13,374 bases of DNA from QWOP01 sp003669605 (GCA_947481985.1 CANKIK010000125.1:1-13374); one strand, 5' to 3'; counted from the stretch's first letter, positions 6,707-13,374 are shown. Notes: generated by a model from the sequence alone, not told the origin. Translations and numbers: made by a program.

Positions 6707-7972
6707 ATGTCGCGACGCTCCACCACACGGCGCGGGTTTCTCAAGACTGCCGGCACGACCACCGGGGCCGCCGTGGCGATCCCCTATGTGATCACCTCCA
6801 AAGCCCTCGGCGACGCCACCACCGCTCCGGCCAGCGACCGGATCGTGGTCGGCGGCATCGGCATCGGCAACATGGGATCGGGCGACCAAGGCGCCTTCCT
6901 GGGGCGCGGCGACGTCCAGTATGTGGCAGTCTGCGACGTGCGGCGGAATTGGCGTGAGGAGGGCAAGAACCGCGTCGACGGAAAATACGCCAATAAAGAT
7001 TGCGCGGCCTACGTCGATTTCCGCGAGTTGCTGGCCCGCGATGACATCGACGCGGTCCACATCGCGACCCCCGATCACTGGCACTCGATCATGACGATCG
7101 CCGCCTGCCGGGCGGGCAAGGATGTCTACCTGCAAAAGCCCGAAACCCTCACCCTCCGCGAGGGCCCGCTGATGATCGCGGCTGCCCGGCGGTATGGCCG
7201 CGTCGTGTCGGGCGGCAGCCAGCGGGTGCTCGAGGACTACCACGACATCGTCGACCCCTGCTGGTCGGGCCAGATCGGCACGATCAAGTCACTCGACATC
7301 TCCGTGGGGGGGCCATCGATGTCTTGCTACCTCCCCGCGGAGCCCACTCCGCCCGACATCGATTGGGAACTGTGGCTGGGGCCGGCCCCCTGGGAGCCCT
7401 ACAACCCCGGCCGCTGCGACGGCAACTTCGGCACCGGCGGCGGCAGTTGGCGGTCGTATGTCGACTACTCCGGGGGCAGCCTCACCGACTGGGGTGCCCA
7501 TCATTTCGGCGGTGCGATCTTCGCCGCTGATCTGCGCGAATTGCAGCCGGCGGCCGTCACCTTCCGCCCCGCCGACAGCGATGGCGGTCCCTCTGTCTCG
7601 CTTACGTATCCCAACGGCGTCGAAGTGCACCACAACCGGCCGCAGCGGCTGCGACCCGAGCAGCCATCGGTCGCCCACGGGGGGGATATCCAAGTCCACG
7701 CCGACGGAGAGCCGAAGGGGGGCAAGGCGGTCCCCGCCTATCAGGGCCAGGGAGGCATCCACGGAGATTTTATCGACTGCGTGAAGAGCCGCGCGAAGCC
7801 GTTCCGCGATATCGAACTGGCCGTCAACACGATGACCGGTCCGCACATGATCGCCATCGCCTACCGCCTGGAGCGATCGCTCAAATGGGACCGCGTTGCC
7901 CAGCGGTTTACCGACGACGAGGAGGCCAACCGCCTCCTCGACCGCGCCCGTCGCGAACCGTGGATTCTGTGA
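6707..7972 (+). CDS. Tat-exported Gfo/Idh/MocA-family oxidoreductase
   Basis: A 421-residue NAD(P)-dependent dehydrogenase-type protein of the Gfo/Idh/MocA family, whose members act on sugars, inositols and related compounds. The start at ATG 6707 follows GGGGGA and exposes a twin-arginine signal (TTRRGFLKTAG, arginines 8-9) with a hydrophobic stretch and a likely cleavage site near residue 35, so export by Tat as a folded, cofactor-loaded protein is expected. An in-frame ATG at 6593 would bury this signal and is rejected. The Rossmann motif G-I-G-N-M-G is at 52-57. The family's EKP motif appears as Q143-K144-P145. Downstream, DYSGGSLTDWGAHHFGGA is the characteristic central region of planctomycete members. 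Two HEAT-repeat genes follow on the same strand. Substrate and direction of reaction are unknown. Confidence 0.9.
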   Translation: MSRRSTTRRGFLKTAGTTTGAAVAIPYVITSKALGDATTAPASDRIVVGGIGIGNMGSGDQGAFLGRGDVQYVAVCDVRRNWREEGKNRVDGKYANKDCAAYVDFRELLARDDIDAVHIATPDHWHSIMTIAACRAGKDVYLQKPETLTLREGPLMIAAARRYGRVVSGGSQRVLEDYHDIVDPCWSGQIGTIKSLDISVGGPSMSCYLPAEPTPPDIDWELWLGPAPWEPYNPGRCDGNFGTGGGSWRSYVDYSGGSLTDWGAHHFGGAIFAADLRELQPAAVTFRPADSDGGPSVSLTYPNGVEVHHNRPQRLRPEQPSVAHGGDIQVHADGEPKGGKAVPAYQGQGGIHGDFIDCVKSRAKPFRDIELAVNTMTGPHMIAIAYRLERSLKWDRVAQRFTDDEEANRLLDRARREPWIL

Positions 7973-8075
7973 TGTTTTCCACTCTGTGAAATTTTGGAAT
8001 TTCTGACTTTGCATGAGGGGCGGAATTGGTTTCCCGCCCATCTCCCGACCACTCCCTCATCCCCGGGTGCCACCC
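7973..8075 (+). other. AT-rich intergenic spacer with small inverted repeat
   Basis: The first 40 bases after the oxidoreductase are markedly AT-richer than their surroundings and contain GAAATT (7988-7993) facing AATTTC (7998-8003) around TTGG. No T-run terminator is present. It could carry a promoter for the following HEAT gene, but no clear -35/-10 pair was found. Confidence 0.25.
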
Positions 8076-8804
8076 ATGGCCTTCGACCCCGCCATCCTCG
8101 ATGCCCCGTTCACGGCCCTCCAGGGCTTCAACTGGGGTGCCGATGCCGATGCCTTCAAGCCCGTCGACGCCGCCGTCGTGGCCGCCCATAACGATGCTGG
8201 CCTGCGTGCCGAATTGGAGAAGCGTTTTGCCGCGCTGCTCGGCGGCGGGGCCAGCCGTGCCACCAAGGAATACGTCTGCCGCAAGCTGGCGATGATCGGT
8301 ACGGCGGTCTCAGTGCCGGGCCTGGCCGCGTTGCTCGGCACGGCGGAAAACTCCCACATGGCCCGCTTTGCCTTGGAGCGGATTGGCGCCCCGGAGGCGG
8401 CCACCGCCCTGCGGACGGCGCTTGCCCAGGTGGAGGGTCCCCTGAAGATCGGCATGCTCTCATCGCTGGCCGCCCGCGGCGACAAAGCGAGCGTGGCGGC
8501 GATCGCCCCGCTCCTCCGCGGCGAGGCGAGTGTCGCCGCTGCCGCGGCGGAGGCGTTGGGCACGCTTTGCACCCCGGAGGCCGCTTTGGCGCTGGCCGCA
8601 GCCAAAGCCACCGGCGACGTGGCCGCTGCGGTCACCGACGCCAGGCTCGCCTGTGCCGATACCTTCCTTGCCAAGGGCGACCGGGCTGCTGCCAAGGCGA
8701 TTTATGAGTCGATCAGTGCGGCCGTCGGCGCCGCACCCAAGACCCACCGCGAGCGTGCTGTGCGCGTCGCGGCGAAACGCGGCCTGCTAGCCGCCGCAGA
8801 CTAG
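8076..8804 (+). CDS. HEAT-repeat protein without signal peptide
   Basis: A 242-residue, Ala-rich, all-helical protein. The start at ATG 8076 is preferred because an in-frame ATG at 8013 adds 21 residues rich in Pro and Arg that look like untranslated spacer; neither start has a good Shine-Dalgarno. From about residue 50 it shows short helix-turn-helix units of the HEAT type: KEYVCRKLAMIGTAVSVPGL, SHMARFALERIGAPEAATAL, LKIGMLSSLAARGDKASV, VAAAAAEALGTL. These match the pattern of HEAT-repeat proteins common in planctomycetes beside Gfo/Idh/MocA enzymes. HEAT arrays form curved protein-binding scaffolds and have no catalytic motif. No signal peptide or membrane helix is seen, so it is predicted cytoplasmic unless the start is wrong. 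It lies 103 bp after the oxidoreductase and 71 bp before a second HEAT gene. Confidence 0.8.
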   Translation: MAFDPAILDAPFTALQGFNWGADADAFKPVDAAVVAAHNDAGLRAELEKRFAALLGGGASRATKEYVCRKLAMIGTAVSVPGLAALLGTAENSHMARFALERIGAPEAATALRTALAQVEGPLKIGMLSSLAARGDKASVAAIAPLLRGEASVAAAAAEALGTLCTPEAALALAAAKATGDVAAAVTDARLACADTFLAKGDRAAAKAIYESISAAVGAAPKTHRERAVRVAAKRGLLAAAD

Positions 8805-8842
8805 ACCGCCGCGGTCCCCCGCACCTGTCGGAAGCGTTCACT

Positions 8843-8881
8843 GGGAGATGGTCCATGCCCTTGGGGAGATGTTCCATGCCC
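8843..8881 (+). repeat. Tandem duplication of a ribosome binding site and start codon
   Basis: GGGAGATGGTCCATGCCC at 8843-8860 and GGGAGATGTTCCATGCCC at 8864-8881 differ at one base and are offset by exactly 21 bp. Each copy carries a purine-rich Shine-Dalgarno (GGGAG) 7 nt before an ATG, at 8855 and 8876, and both ATGs are in the same frame. The second gives the cleaner signal peptide. The first adds MPLGRCS in front. Confidence 0.8.
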
Positions 8882-10288
8882 CTGCGCCGTGGTGTCGTCG
8901 CGGTCGGCCTGCTGATCCTCGCCGGATCGGCGCCCTCTCCTGTGGCCGCACAACCGCAACCGCCGGCGTCGCGCGAGGTCTTCGAGACCGTCGTCGAGCT
9001 GATCCGCTCTGGCGACGCCGATCTGCTTCCGGTGGCCCTTGAAAAAGTCCGCAGTGGCCTCAAGGGGGAGGCTTTTACGCGGGAGCTCGCCGAGGAGGTG
9101 CTGCCGAGCCTGAACAAGCCGCAGGACAAGGCGACACTGCTCGCGGCGCTTGCCGACCGGGCCGACAAAGCAGCCCTCCCGGCGATCATGGCCATCGCCG
9201 AGGGACCGGCCGACGCCACCGTCCGCGCGGCGGCCATCCGCGGCGTAGCGGCGCTGGGCGGGGCCGATGAAGTGCCCTTCCTGATCGGGCTGCTTTCCAG
9301 CGATGCCACCACCAGCAAAGCGGCCTCCGGGGCACTGGTGGCGATCCGCGCTGCCGATGTCTCAGCGCCACTGCGAGCGGCACTGGCCGACCAGGACCGG
9401 CCTGGCCCAGAGCGTCTGGCCCTGGTGGGGATCCTCGCCGAGCGCCGCGAGTCGTCGGCCCTCGAGGGCTTGCTGACCGCGGCCATCGATGAGAATGCGG
9501 AGATTCGCGCCGCGGCGATCAAAGCCCTGGGGACGCTCGGCGGGCCGGAGCAGGTGCCAGGGATGATTGACGGGGTCCTGGCGGCACAGAGCGGCGCTGA
9601 GCGGATCGGCGCCGAACGGGCACTGGTTGGGGTCTGCACGCAGCACCGAGAAAAGGAAAAGGCCGCCGCGGCGCTTCTGGAGCGATTTGAGGCTGCCGAT
9701 CCCGCCGTCCAGGAGGCGCTGCTGCCGACGCTTGCCCGCGTCGGCGGGCCTGCAGTGTTGCGGATCGTTGAGAGGCTGATCGCCAGCCCCGCATCCCGCG
9801 AGCGTGCCATGGGGCTTGCGGCGCTCGCCCGCTGGCCCGATGCATCAGTGAAAGACCAGCTTCTAGAACTGATCCGCACAGCTTCTGATGGGGCGGAGCG
9901 GGAGTTGCTGCTGGGGGGGCTGATCCGCATCGCCCCTCTGCCCGACAACACCCTCGACCCCGCCGAGAAGCTGGCCCTCGTCGAGCAGGCGATGGAGCTC
10001 TGCACGCGAGACGAGGACCGGCGGCGTTTGCTGGAACGCTCCAGTGCCATCCGCACCGTAGAAACGCTCCGCTATCTGCTCCCCTTCCTCGACCAGCCGG
10101 CGCTCGCCGAGTCGGCTTGCCTGAGCGTGGTGGAACTCGCGCACCACCGCACTCTCCGCGACGGCCACAAAGACGAATTCATCAAGGCCCTCGACAGGGT
10201 GCTGGCGACGACGACAAACGCAGAGGTCATCGACCGTGCCGGCCGATATAAGCTCGGCAAAACCTGGGAGCGGAAGAAGGCACAGTAA
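8876..10288 (+). CDS. Exported HEAT-repeat protein
   Basis: A 470-residue protein starting at ATG 8876, behind a GGGGAG ribosome binding site at 8863-8868; ATG 8855 would add seven residues. Residues 1-25 form a Sec signal peptide: MPLRR, a hydrophobic core (GVVAVGLLILAGSA) and a likely cut after PVAA. The mature part is almost entirely helical HEAT-like units, for example VRAAAIRGVAALGGADEVPF, IRAAAIKALGTLGGPEQVPG and RERAMGLAALARWPDASV, each helix A-turn-helix B of about 30-40 residues. The last 60 residues are more charged and end KTWERKKAQ. No catalytic motif is visible. It is the third gene of the group; together with the preceding HEAT gene it resembles a longer planctomycete HEAT protein divided in two. 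A scaffold role outside the cytoplasm, perhaps with the exported oxidoreductase, is inference. Confidence 0.85.
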   Translation: MPLRRGVVAVGLLILAGSAPSPVAAQPQPPASREVFETVVELIRSGDADLLPVALEKVRSGLKGEAFTRELAEEVLPSLNKPQDKATLLAALADRADKAALPAIMAIAEGPADATVRAAAIRGVAALGGADEVPFLIGLLSSDATTSKAASGALVAIRAADVSAPLRAALADQDRPGPERLALVGILAERRESSALEGLLTAAIDENAEIRAAAIKALGTLGGPEQVPGMIDGVLAAQSGAERIGAERALVGVCTQHREKEKAAAALLERFEAADPAVQEALLPTLARVGGPAVLRIVERLIASPASRERAMGLAALARWPDASVKDQLLELIRTASDGAERELLLGGLIRIAPLPDNTLDPAEKLALVEQAMELCTRDEDRRRLLERSSAIRTVETLRYLLPFLDQPALAESACLSVVELAHHRTLRDGHKDEFIKALDRVLATTTNAEVIDRAGRYKLGKTWERKKAQ

Positions 10289-10475
10289 CAAGTGCCACTT
10301 CTGGCGTCGGCTTATCGGGAAGCGAGCGCCGCGTCGGCGCAGCCGCACGGCGACGGCTGGCCCGCAGCCGGTTCGGTCACGGATAGAATCTTAGCTGCTC
10401 ACGGACGTTGCCGCGGCAGACGGTTGTGTTGTCTCCGCATACGCCTCGAGGGCCGCCGAGAAGCGCTAGCAGCCC

Positions 10476-10506
10476 GTGGAAAAAGTCATCCATGACCTTT
10501 TTCCAC
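10476..10506. terminator. Hairpin with A/T-rich stem, possible bidirectional terminator
   Basis: GTGGAAAAAG (10476-10485) and CTTTTTCCAC (10497-10506) are perfect 10-bp complements. The stem can continue through TCAT/ATGA with a one-base bulge to a tight loop. Because the arms carry A5 and T5, the structure offers U-rich RNA on either strand, and it lies between convergent genes. It is not a textbook GC-stem plus T-tail terminator, so the function is inferred. Confidence 0.45.
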
Positions 10507-10533
10507 TTGAAAAACCTCCAGTCTTCTCAAGTG
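10504..10533. repeat. Second nested inverted repeat in the intergenic element
   Basis: CACTTGA at 10504-10510 and TCAAGTG at 10527-10533 are perfect 7-bp complements around a 16-nt spacer. The left arm overlaps the last bases of the preceding hairpin, so the two stems are mutually exclusive at their junction. Confidence 0.55.
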
Positions 10534-10682
10534 CTACGCACTCGCGACCGCCTCGTGCAGTCGGACCGGCAGTTTATCCACGGCCTGCTAGGAAGAGGTT
10601 CGTGGAAACGTCACGCTCCATCGCGAGATCGTCTCCTGTATTGTGGGATTTTTTCGCCGGGCCGGGCGTGACCGCCGGATTC

Positions 10683-11921
10683 TCATCGGGCCGCCCGCCG
10701 GACAACCTCCGCATGAAGCTGCTCGAGTCGATCGGCGAACGAGGCGCACGCGTCCGCGGGTACGTCTCGGGCCACACGCTCCGCAGCGACTCTGCCGATC
10801 GCCTCCCATTCGTGCCGACGCAGCCAGGCTCGTTCGAGGGCGGCGTCGAAATCGTCTGCGGTGGCCGACCCGGCGACAAACCCCTCCACGCCGTCATCGA
10901 TCAGTTCCCGCGCCCCTCCGGCCGCAGCCACGATCGGCACCCGGCCGCACTGCATCGCCTCGACCTGCGCCAGCGCCAATCCCTCGGCCCGCGACGGAAG
11001 AACGAGGGCGTGGTGATCCCGCCAGACGGCGGTGATGTCGGGAACCTGCCCGTGGAAACGGACGTTGGATAGGCCAAGGAAGCGGGCCATGTCGCGGAGC
11101 CCCTGTTCCATCGGCCCCTCACCATAGAAATCGACGTCGAGCGCACGGCCCCGCCAGTGGTCGCGGGCGAGAACGTTGAGGAGCACGTCCTGCCCCTTCT
11201 CCATCGGCCACATCCGCCCGACGCAGGCCAGACGGAGCCGACTGTCAGCGGATGCCGGCCAGGGGAGCGGCCCGGAGGTGTTCACAAGCGTGGGGTTGCA
11301 GACCACCTCGGCCCGGTCGATTCTTTGTCCAAGCTGTTGCTCGGTGATCCGCCTGTTGTGTTCCGAGACGAAGTAGACCCGCTCGGCCCCTTCGTAGGCT
11401 CGGCGGTAGACACCACGGAGGGTGTCAAACGGCCACTCGCTCTCCGATGATTTCTGGCAGATGATCACATAGGGCACCCGCGCCGCCCGACAGATATCGG
11501 GAAGGTTCACCGGGCAGATGCCGTCGTAGGAGCCCCCCTGCGAGACCACTGCGAAGTCAGCGCGGCAAAGCCGCAGCTTCAGCGATAAACAGAGGTTGCG
11601 GGCATGGAAGGCGGGGCCCGCAAGGCGGGGAAGAAAACGGTAGACCGCATCGGGTACCGCCTCCTCGAGTCCGCCGACGCGGAAGCCGCCCACGCTGATT
11701 CCCGGCCGCCGCAGCGCATCCCAGCGCGGGTGGAGCGGTCCCCAGGGCCAGGGGCGGCTGCGGGCCGCACGAACATGGAAGCCTCTGCGCCGGAGCACAA
11801 GCGCGGCGCCGCTCCACAGTTCCTCGCTTCCCCCCCAGAGCAACGGGCAGGAGGTGAGAAACGCGATCCTGCCCCGCGGTTGATCATCGCATTTTGAGTG
11901 GGCAAGGACCGGATCGCTCAT
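10683..11921 (-). CDS. GT4-type glycosyltransferase (GT-B fold)
   Basis: A 412-residue glycosyltransferase of the GT4 type, expected to move a sugar from a nucleotide-sugar donor to a growing glycan at the inner membrane. The ATG at 11921 is chosen because the first Rossmann strand (RIAFLTSCPLLWGGSEELW, from residue 17) starts soon after it. The frame stays open upstream, but that translation is low-complexity. The C-terminal donor domain has CVGRMWPMEKGQDVLL, YGEGPMEQGL, and SRAEGLALAQVEAMQCGRVP with the EX7E pair E313 and E321, then GGARELIDDGVEGFV, all typical of GT4. The N-terminal domain carries the GGSE-type loop near residues 30-33. No membrane helix is evident. It lies 217 bp after a DUF6473-like gene on the same strand. 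The Shine-Dalgarno is weak. Donor and acceptor are unknown. Confidence 0.88.
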   Translation of the reverse strand: MSDPVLAHSKCDDQPRGRIAFLTSCPLLWGGSEELWSGAALVLRRRGFHVRAARSRPWPWGPLHPRWDALRRPGISVGGFRVGGLEEAVPDAVYRFLPRLAGPAFHARNLCLSLKLRLCRADFAVVSQGGSYDGICPVNLPDICRAARVPYVIICQKSSESEWPFDTLRGVYRRAYEGAERVYFVSEHNRRITEQQLGQRIDRAEVVCNPTLVNTSGPLPWPASADSRLRLACVGRMWPMEKGQDVLLNVLARDHWRGRALDVDFYGEGPMEQGLRDMARFLGLSNVRFHGQVPDITAVWRDHHALVLPSRAEGLALAQVEAMQCGRVPIVAAAGGARELIDDGVEGFVAGSATADDFDAALERAWLRRHEWEAIGRVAAERVARDVPADACASFADRLEQLHAEVVRRAAR

Positions 11922-12138
11922 GCACACCACACAGACCGGAGCATTGGGCACACCAGAGAGGCAAGAGAATGATTGGCCGATTCGACCATATCCACCCGCA
12001 AGCGTTCCACTGGACCGCGCCAAAGGGCAACACTGCGCCGATTTACCGAGGGACCTGCCCGCTTCTGCGGGGGATCGTCCGGCCGTCGTCCGACGTTCGC
12101 GTTGCCCGCTCGTGCCGGGCCGCATGGCCCCGGGGGAA
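11922..12138 (-). other. Spacer between the DUF6473-like gene and the glycosyltransferase
   Basis: These 217 bp separate two same-strand genes. Frames open here translate to Arg/Gly/Pro-rich, low-complexity sequence and are not believed. No clear promoter or terminator was found on the minus strand. The gap is long for a tight operon, so separate transcription of the glycosyltransferase is possible. Confidence 0.4.
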
Positions 12139-12981
12139 TCATCGCGCCGAGGGGAGGATCGATCGGCACGCCTCGGCCAGCCTCGCCGCGGCCAGGGTGT
12201 GCATCTCCGGGCTCGGATAATACCGGTTGGTGAGCAGACCCTCCTCCAGAACCGTGCCGGGGAGGGGCTCGGCCGCCGGCCAGAGTCGCTGCGGAATCCC
12301 TGCAGACGAAACGCACTCCACGACGCCGTCGGCATGCGTTCGGATCTTGTCGAGCATGACGTCGTCGACAAGCTGTGGATGGGCATTGAGGATCCCGTGG
12401 AGCTTGCGGTCGTTGATGGCATAGCGCGGCGGCCGCTTCGACAGCCAGAGGAGGATCTTCGGTGCCCGGATGCCCTCCAGGAGGCGAATCATGTTCCTCA
12501 CATAGTTGTGTCGCGTCTCTTCCACGACCTGCCGCACCGTCGCCGGATCGCTGGTTTCCATGAGCAGGCGCAAAAACTCCTCGAAACGCATCGGACTTCC
12601 GTCGGAGCGTCGGACACCAAGGGCCCCGCGTGTGGGATCGCACTCGAAGAGCGAATTGCTCTCGCTCCGGGCCGCGAGCACCTGGACGACGACGGCCTCC
12701 GCCCCGTTGAGCCACTCGCCCCATCCGCCGCGCAGAAACGTCGACGGACCGGCCCCCGCCACACCCGCGTTGAGGACCTGCACGCCCAACTGGCGCGACA
12801 ACAGTTCCGGAAAGGGTTCCCGGCAGAATCTGCCGAACGTCGGCGCCGCCCCGAGACATACGATGTACGGGCGCGTCCGGTCGACCGAGGGCCCGCGCAG
12901 CTTGACGGCCTTGTCGAAGGGGCAGTCCCAGAGGGCGTAATCGAGATGCGGGGCGTCAAAAAGCTGGTAGTCACTCCCCAT
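12139..12981 (-). CDS. DUF6473-like protein, probably linked to polysaccharide assembly
   Basis: A 280-residue soluble protein. ATG 12981 is supported by a strong Shine-Dalgarno (GGAAGGGAAG on the minus strand, 5 nt away). The N-terminal part has DYALWDCPFDKAVKLRGP (14-31), then YIVCLGAAPTFGRF (39-52), EPFPELLSRQLGVQVLNAGV (55-74) and VVVQVLAARSESN. This order (a G-x-x-x-T-F/Y-G-R/K-F loop, PFP-LL, strand ending LN-G, then VVQV-x-x-A) is what I recall of DUF6473 proteins, which often sit beside sulfotransferases and glycosyltransferases and resemble SGNH-hydrolase folds. Later RNMIRLLEG and ILLWLSKRPP fit the same pattern. Function in the family is not established. The C-terminal part has NRYYPSPEMHTLAAARL. 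The glycosyltransferase downstream supports a role in surface-glycan synthesis. The family call is from memory of its pattern, not a search. Confidence 0.7.
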   Translation of the reverse strand: MGSDYQLFDAPHLDYALWDCPFDKAVKLRGPSVDRTRPYIVCLGAAPTFGRFCREPFPELLSRQLGVQVLNAGVAGAGPSTFLRGGWGEWLNGAEAVVVQVLAARSESNSLFECDPTRGALGVRRSDGSPMRFEEFLRLLMETSDPATVRQVVEETRHNYVRNMIRLLEGIRAPKILLWLSKRPPRYAINDRKLHGILNAHPQLVDDVMLDKIRTHADGVVECVSSAGIPQRLWPAAEPLPGTVLEEGLLTNRYYPSPEMHTLAAARLAEACRSILPSAR

Positions 12982-12986
12982 CGAAT

Positions 12987-12996
12987 CTTCCCTTCC
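12987..12996 (-). promoter_or_regulatory. Strong ribosome binding site of the DUF6473-like gene
   Basis: The minus strand reads GGAAGGGAAG here, ending 5 nt before the ATG at 12981. It is the clearest Shine-Dalgarno in the window and fixes this start. Confidence 0.6.
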
Positions 12997-13374
12997 AGGC
13001 GATCACGCTGGATCAGTGACGAGGGCGTCTCCGGGCCACCGAGGACGAGACGGGGGGTCTCCTGGCAACATGACGAGCCGCCATGATACCTCCGACGAGC
13101 CACGCGACCGCCGAGAGACACCAATCCCCGGTCACTGACATCGAGCCCCACCGGCCCTAGCCGCTTCTCCCCGTGATCCGCTCCTCACGGTCGAAGCTTG
13201 CCAAAGTGCCATTGGCCGACCTTATTCTTCTCCAAGATTGGGAAGGCCCTCCGGGCGGCTGAGAATGGCCCTCATGGGCCGGTCGGTTGTTTGGAAGGGG
13301 CTTGTTTCCGCTTCCGCGAGGGCCTGAGAGTCCCTGCGGCCGGTACGACCCGTACAATCCGTGGCACTGTGGAA
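12997..13374. other. Right-end region without a convincing gene
   Basis: No reading frame here has family-like sequence. A minus-strand frame open from the right edge to a stop at 13157 gives about 70 Pro/Gly/Arg/Ser-rich residues and is doubtful. Small hairpins are present: CCGTGA/TCACGG (13171-13176 with 13185-13190) and GGCCC/GGGCC (13267-13271 with 13276-13280), none followed by a T-run. TACAAT at 13353-13358 could be a -10 box for a plus-strand gene beyond the edge, but no -35 partner is seen. The region probably contains the promoter of the DUF6473-like gene. Confidence 0.4.

Larger units (their letters stand above)
10466..10591. repeat. Inverted-repeat element of about 126 bp (REP/MITE-like)
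   Basis: The left end (10466-10486, beginning CTAGCAGCCCGTGGA) and the right end (10571-10591, ending TCCACGGCCTGCTAG) are inverted copies matching at 18 of 21 positions, 14 of 15 in the outer part. Two further hairpins nest inside (10476-10506 and 10504-10533). A related motif, CGTGGAAACGTCA at 10601-10613, follows and may be a decayed third unit. The tetranucleotide GAAG occurs at 10460-10463 and 10592-10595, but with a 2-bp offset on the left, so a target-site duplication is not shown. No coding capacity. It resembles extragenic palindromic or miniature transposable elements. Confidence 0.65.
10289..10682. other. Non-coding region between convergent genes
   Basis: No plausible gene lies in these 394 bp: short open frames lack ribosome binding sites and family-like sequence. 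The first 175 bp show no structure that I can support. The rest holds the inverted-repeat element at 10466-10591 and a T-run (10645-10650) without an obvious preceding stem. The flanking genes converge on this region, so transcription from both sides must end in it. Confidence 0.6.

Noticed and set aside
8713..10056. A 447-codon minus-strand open frame antisense to the exported HEAT gene
   Set aside because: It is Ser/Arg/Ala-rich with no family-like sequence, as expected opposite a GC-rich coding gene; the plus-strand HEAT protein has a signal peptide and coherent repeats.
11922..12422. In-frame upstream extension of the glycosyltransferase into the DUF6473-like gene
   Set aside because: The added sequence is Arg/Ser/Gly-rich without structure, while the GT-B fold starts just after the ATG at 11921.
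11920..13086. A 388-codon plus-strand open frame covering the DUF6473-like gene
   Set aside because: The translation is low in recognisable structure and lies antisense to a minus-strand gene with a strong ribosome binding site and family-like motifs.
13157..13374. Minus-strand frame open from the right edge to 13157
   Set aside because: Short, Pro/Gly/Arg/Ser-rich, with no ribosome binding site or recognisable motif; could not be told from chance.
1..13374. CRISPR array, tRNA, rRNA, insertion-sequence transposase or toxin-antitoxin pair
   Set aside because: No regularly spaced direct repeats, tRNA-like cloverleaf, rRNA sequence, transposase motif or small paired genes were recognised on either strand.

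Overview
The window is GC-rich bacterial DNA that most resembles a planctomycete (Pirellulales-like). The reasons are a Tat-exported Gfo/Idh/MocA oxidoreductase followed by HEAT-repeat proteins, small Cys/His-rich proteins ahead of metal RND pumps, and a GC-rich, loosely packed layout with weak Shine-Dalgarno sites. This assignment is inferred from gene content; no rRNA or other marker gene is present.

Layout, left to right. (1) Positions 1-1140 hold the 3' part of a GntP-type organic-acid/gluconate permease, cut by the left edge. (2) Positions 1305-6562 hold a plus-strand metal-efflux unit: a small exported Cys/His-rich protein, a CzcB/CusB-type membrane fusion protein with a strongly His/Asp-rich periplasmic segment, and a full-length CzcA/CusA-type RND pump. 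No outer-membrane channel gene is in the window. (3) Positions 6707-10288 hold a plus-strand group: a Tat-signal Gfo/Idh/MocA oxidoreductase, a HEAT-repeat protein without a visible signal peptide, and a second HEAT-repeat protein with a Sec signal peptide and a duplicated ribosome-binding-site/start-codon segment. (4) Positions 10289-10682 are non-coding, lie between convergent genes, and contain a compact inverted-repeat element of about 126 bp with nested hairpins. (5) Positions 12981 down to 10683 on the minus strand hold a DUF6473-like protein followed by a GT4-type glycosyltransferase, probably part of a surface-polysaccharide locus continuing to the right. (6) Positions 12982-13374 show no convincing gene.

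How the genes work together. In the metal unit the Cys/His-rich protein and the His-rich arm of the fusion protein are placed to bind metal ions outside the cytoplasm and pass them to the pump; this is inference from composition and order. The oxidoreductase plus HEAT pair is a recurrent planctomycete type of association whose substrate cannot be read from sequence. The glycosyltransferase pair points to glycan assembly. Nothing here is clearly a new defence or mobile system. The least explained items are the inverted-repeat element, the Cys/His-rich protein with its metal-binding partners, and the tandemly duplicated translation start.
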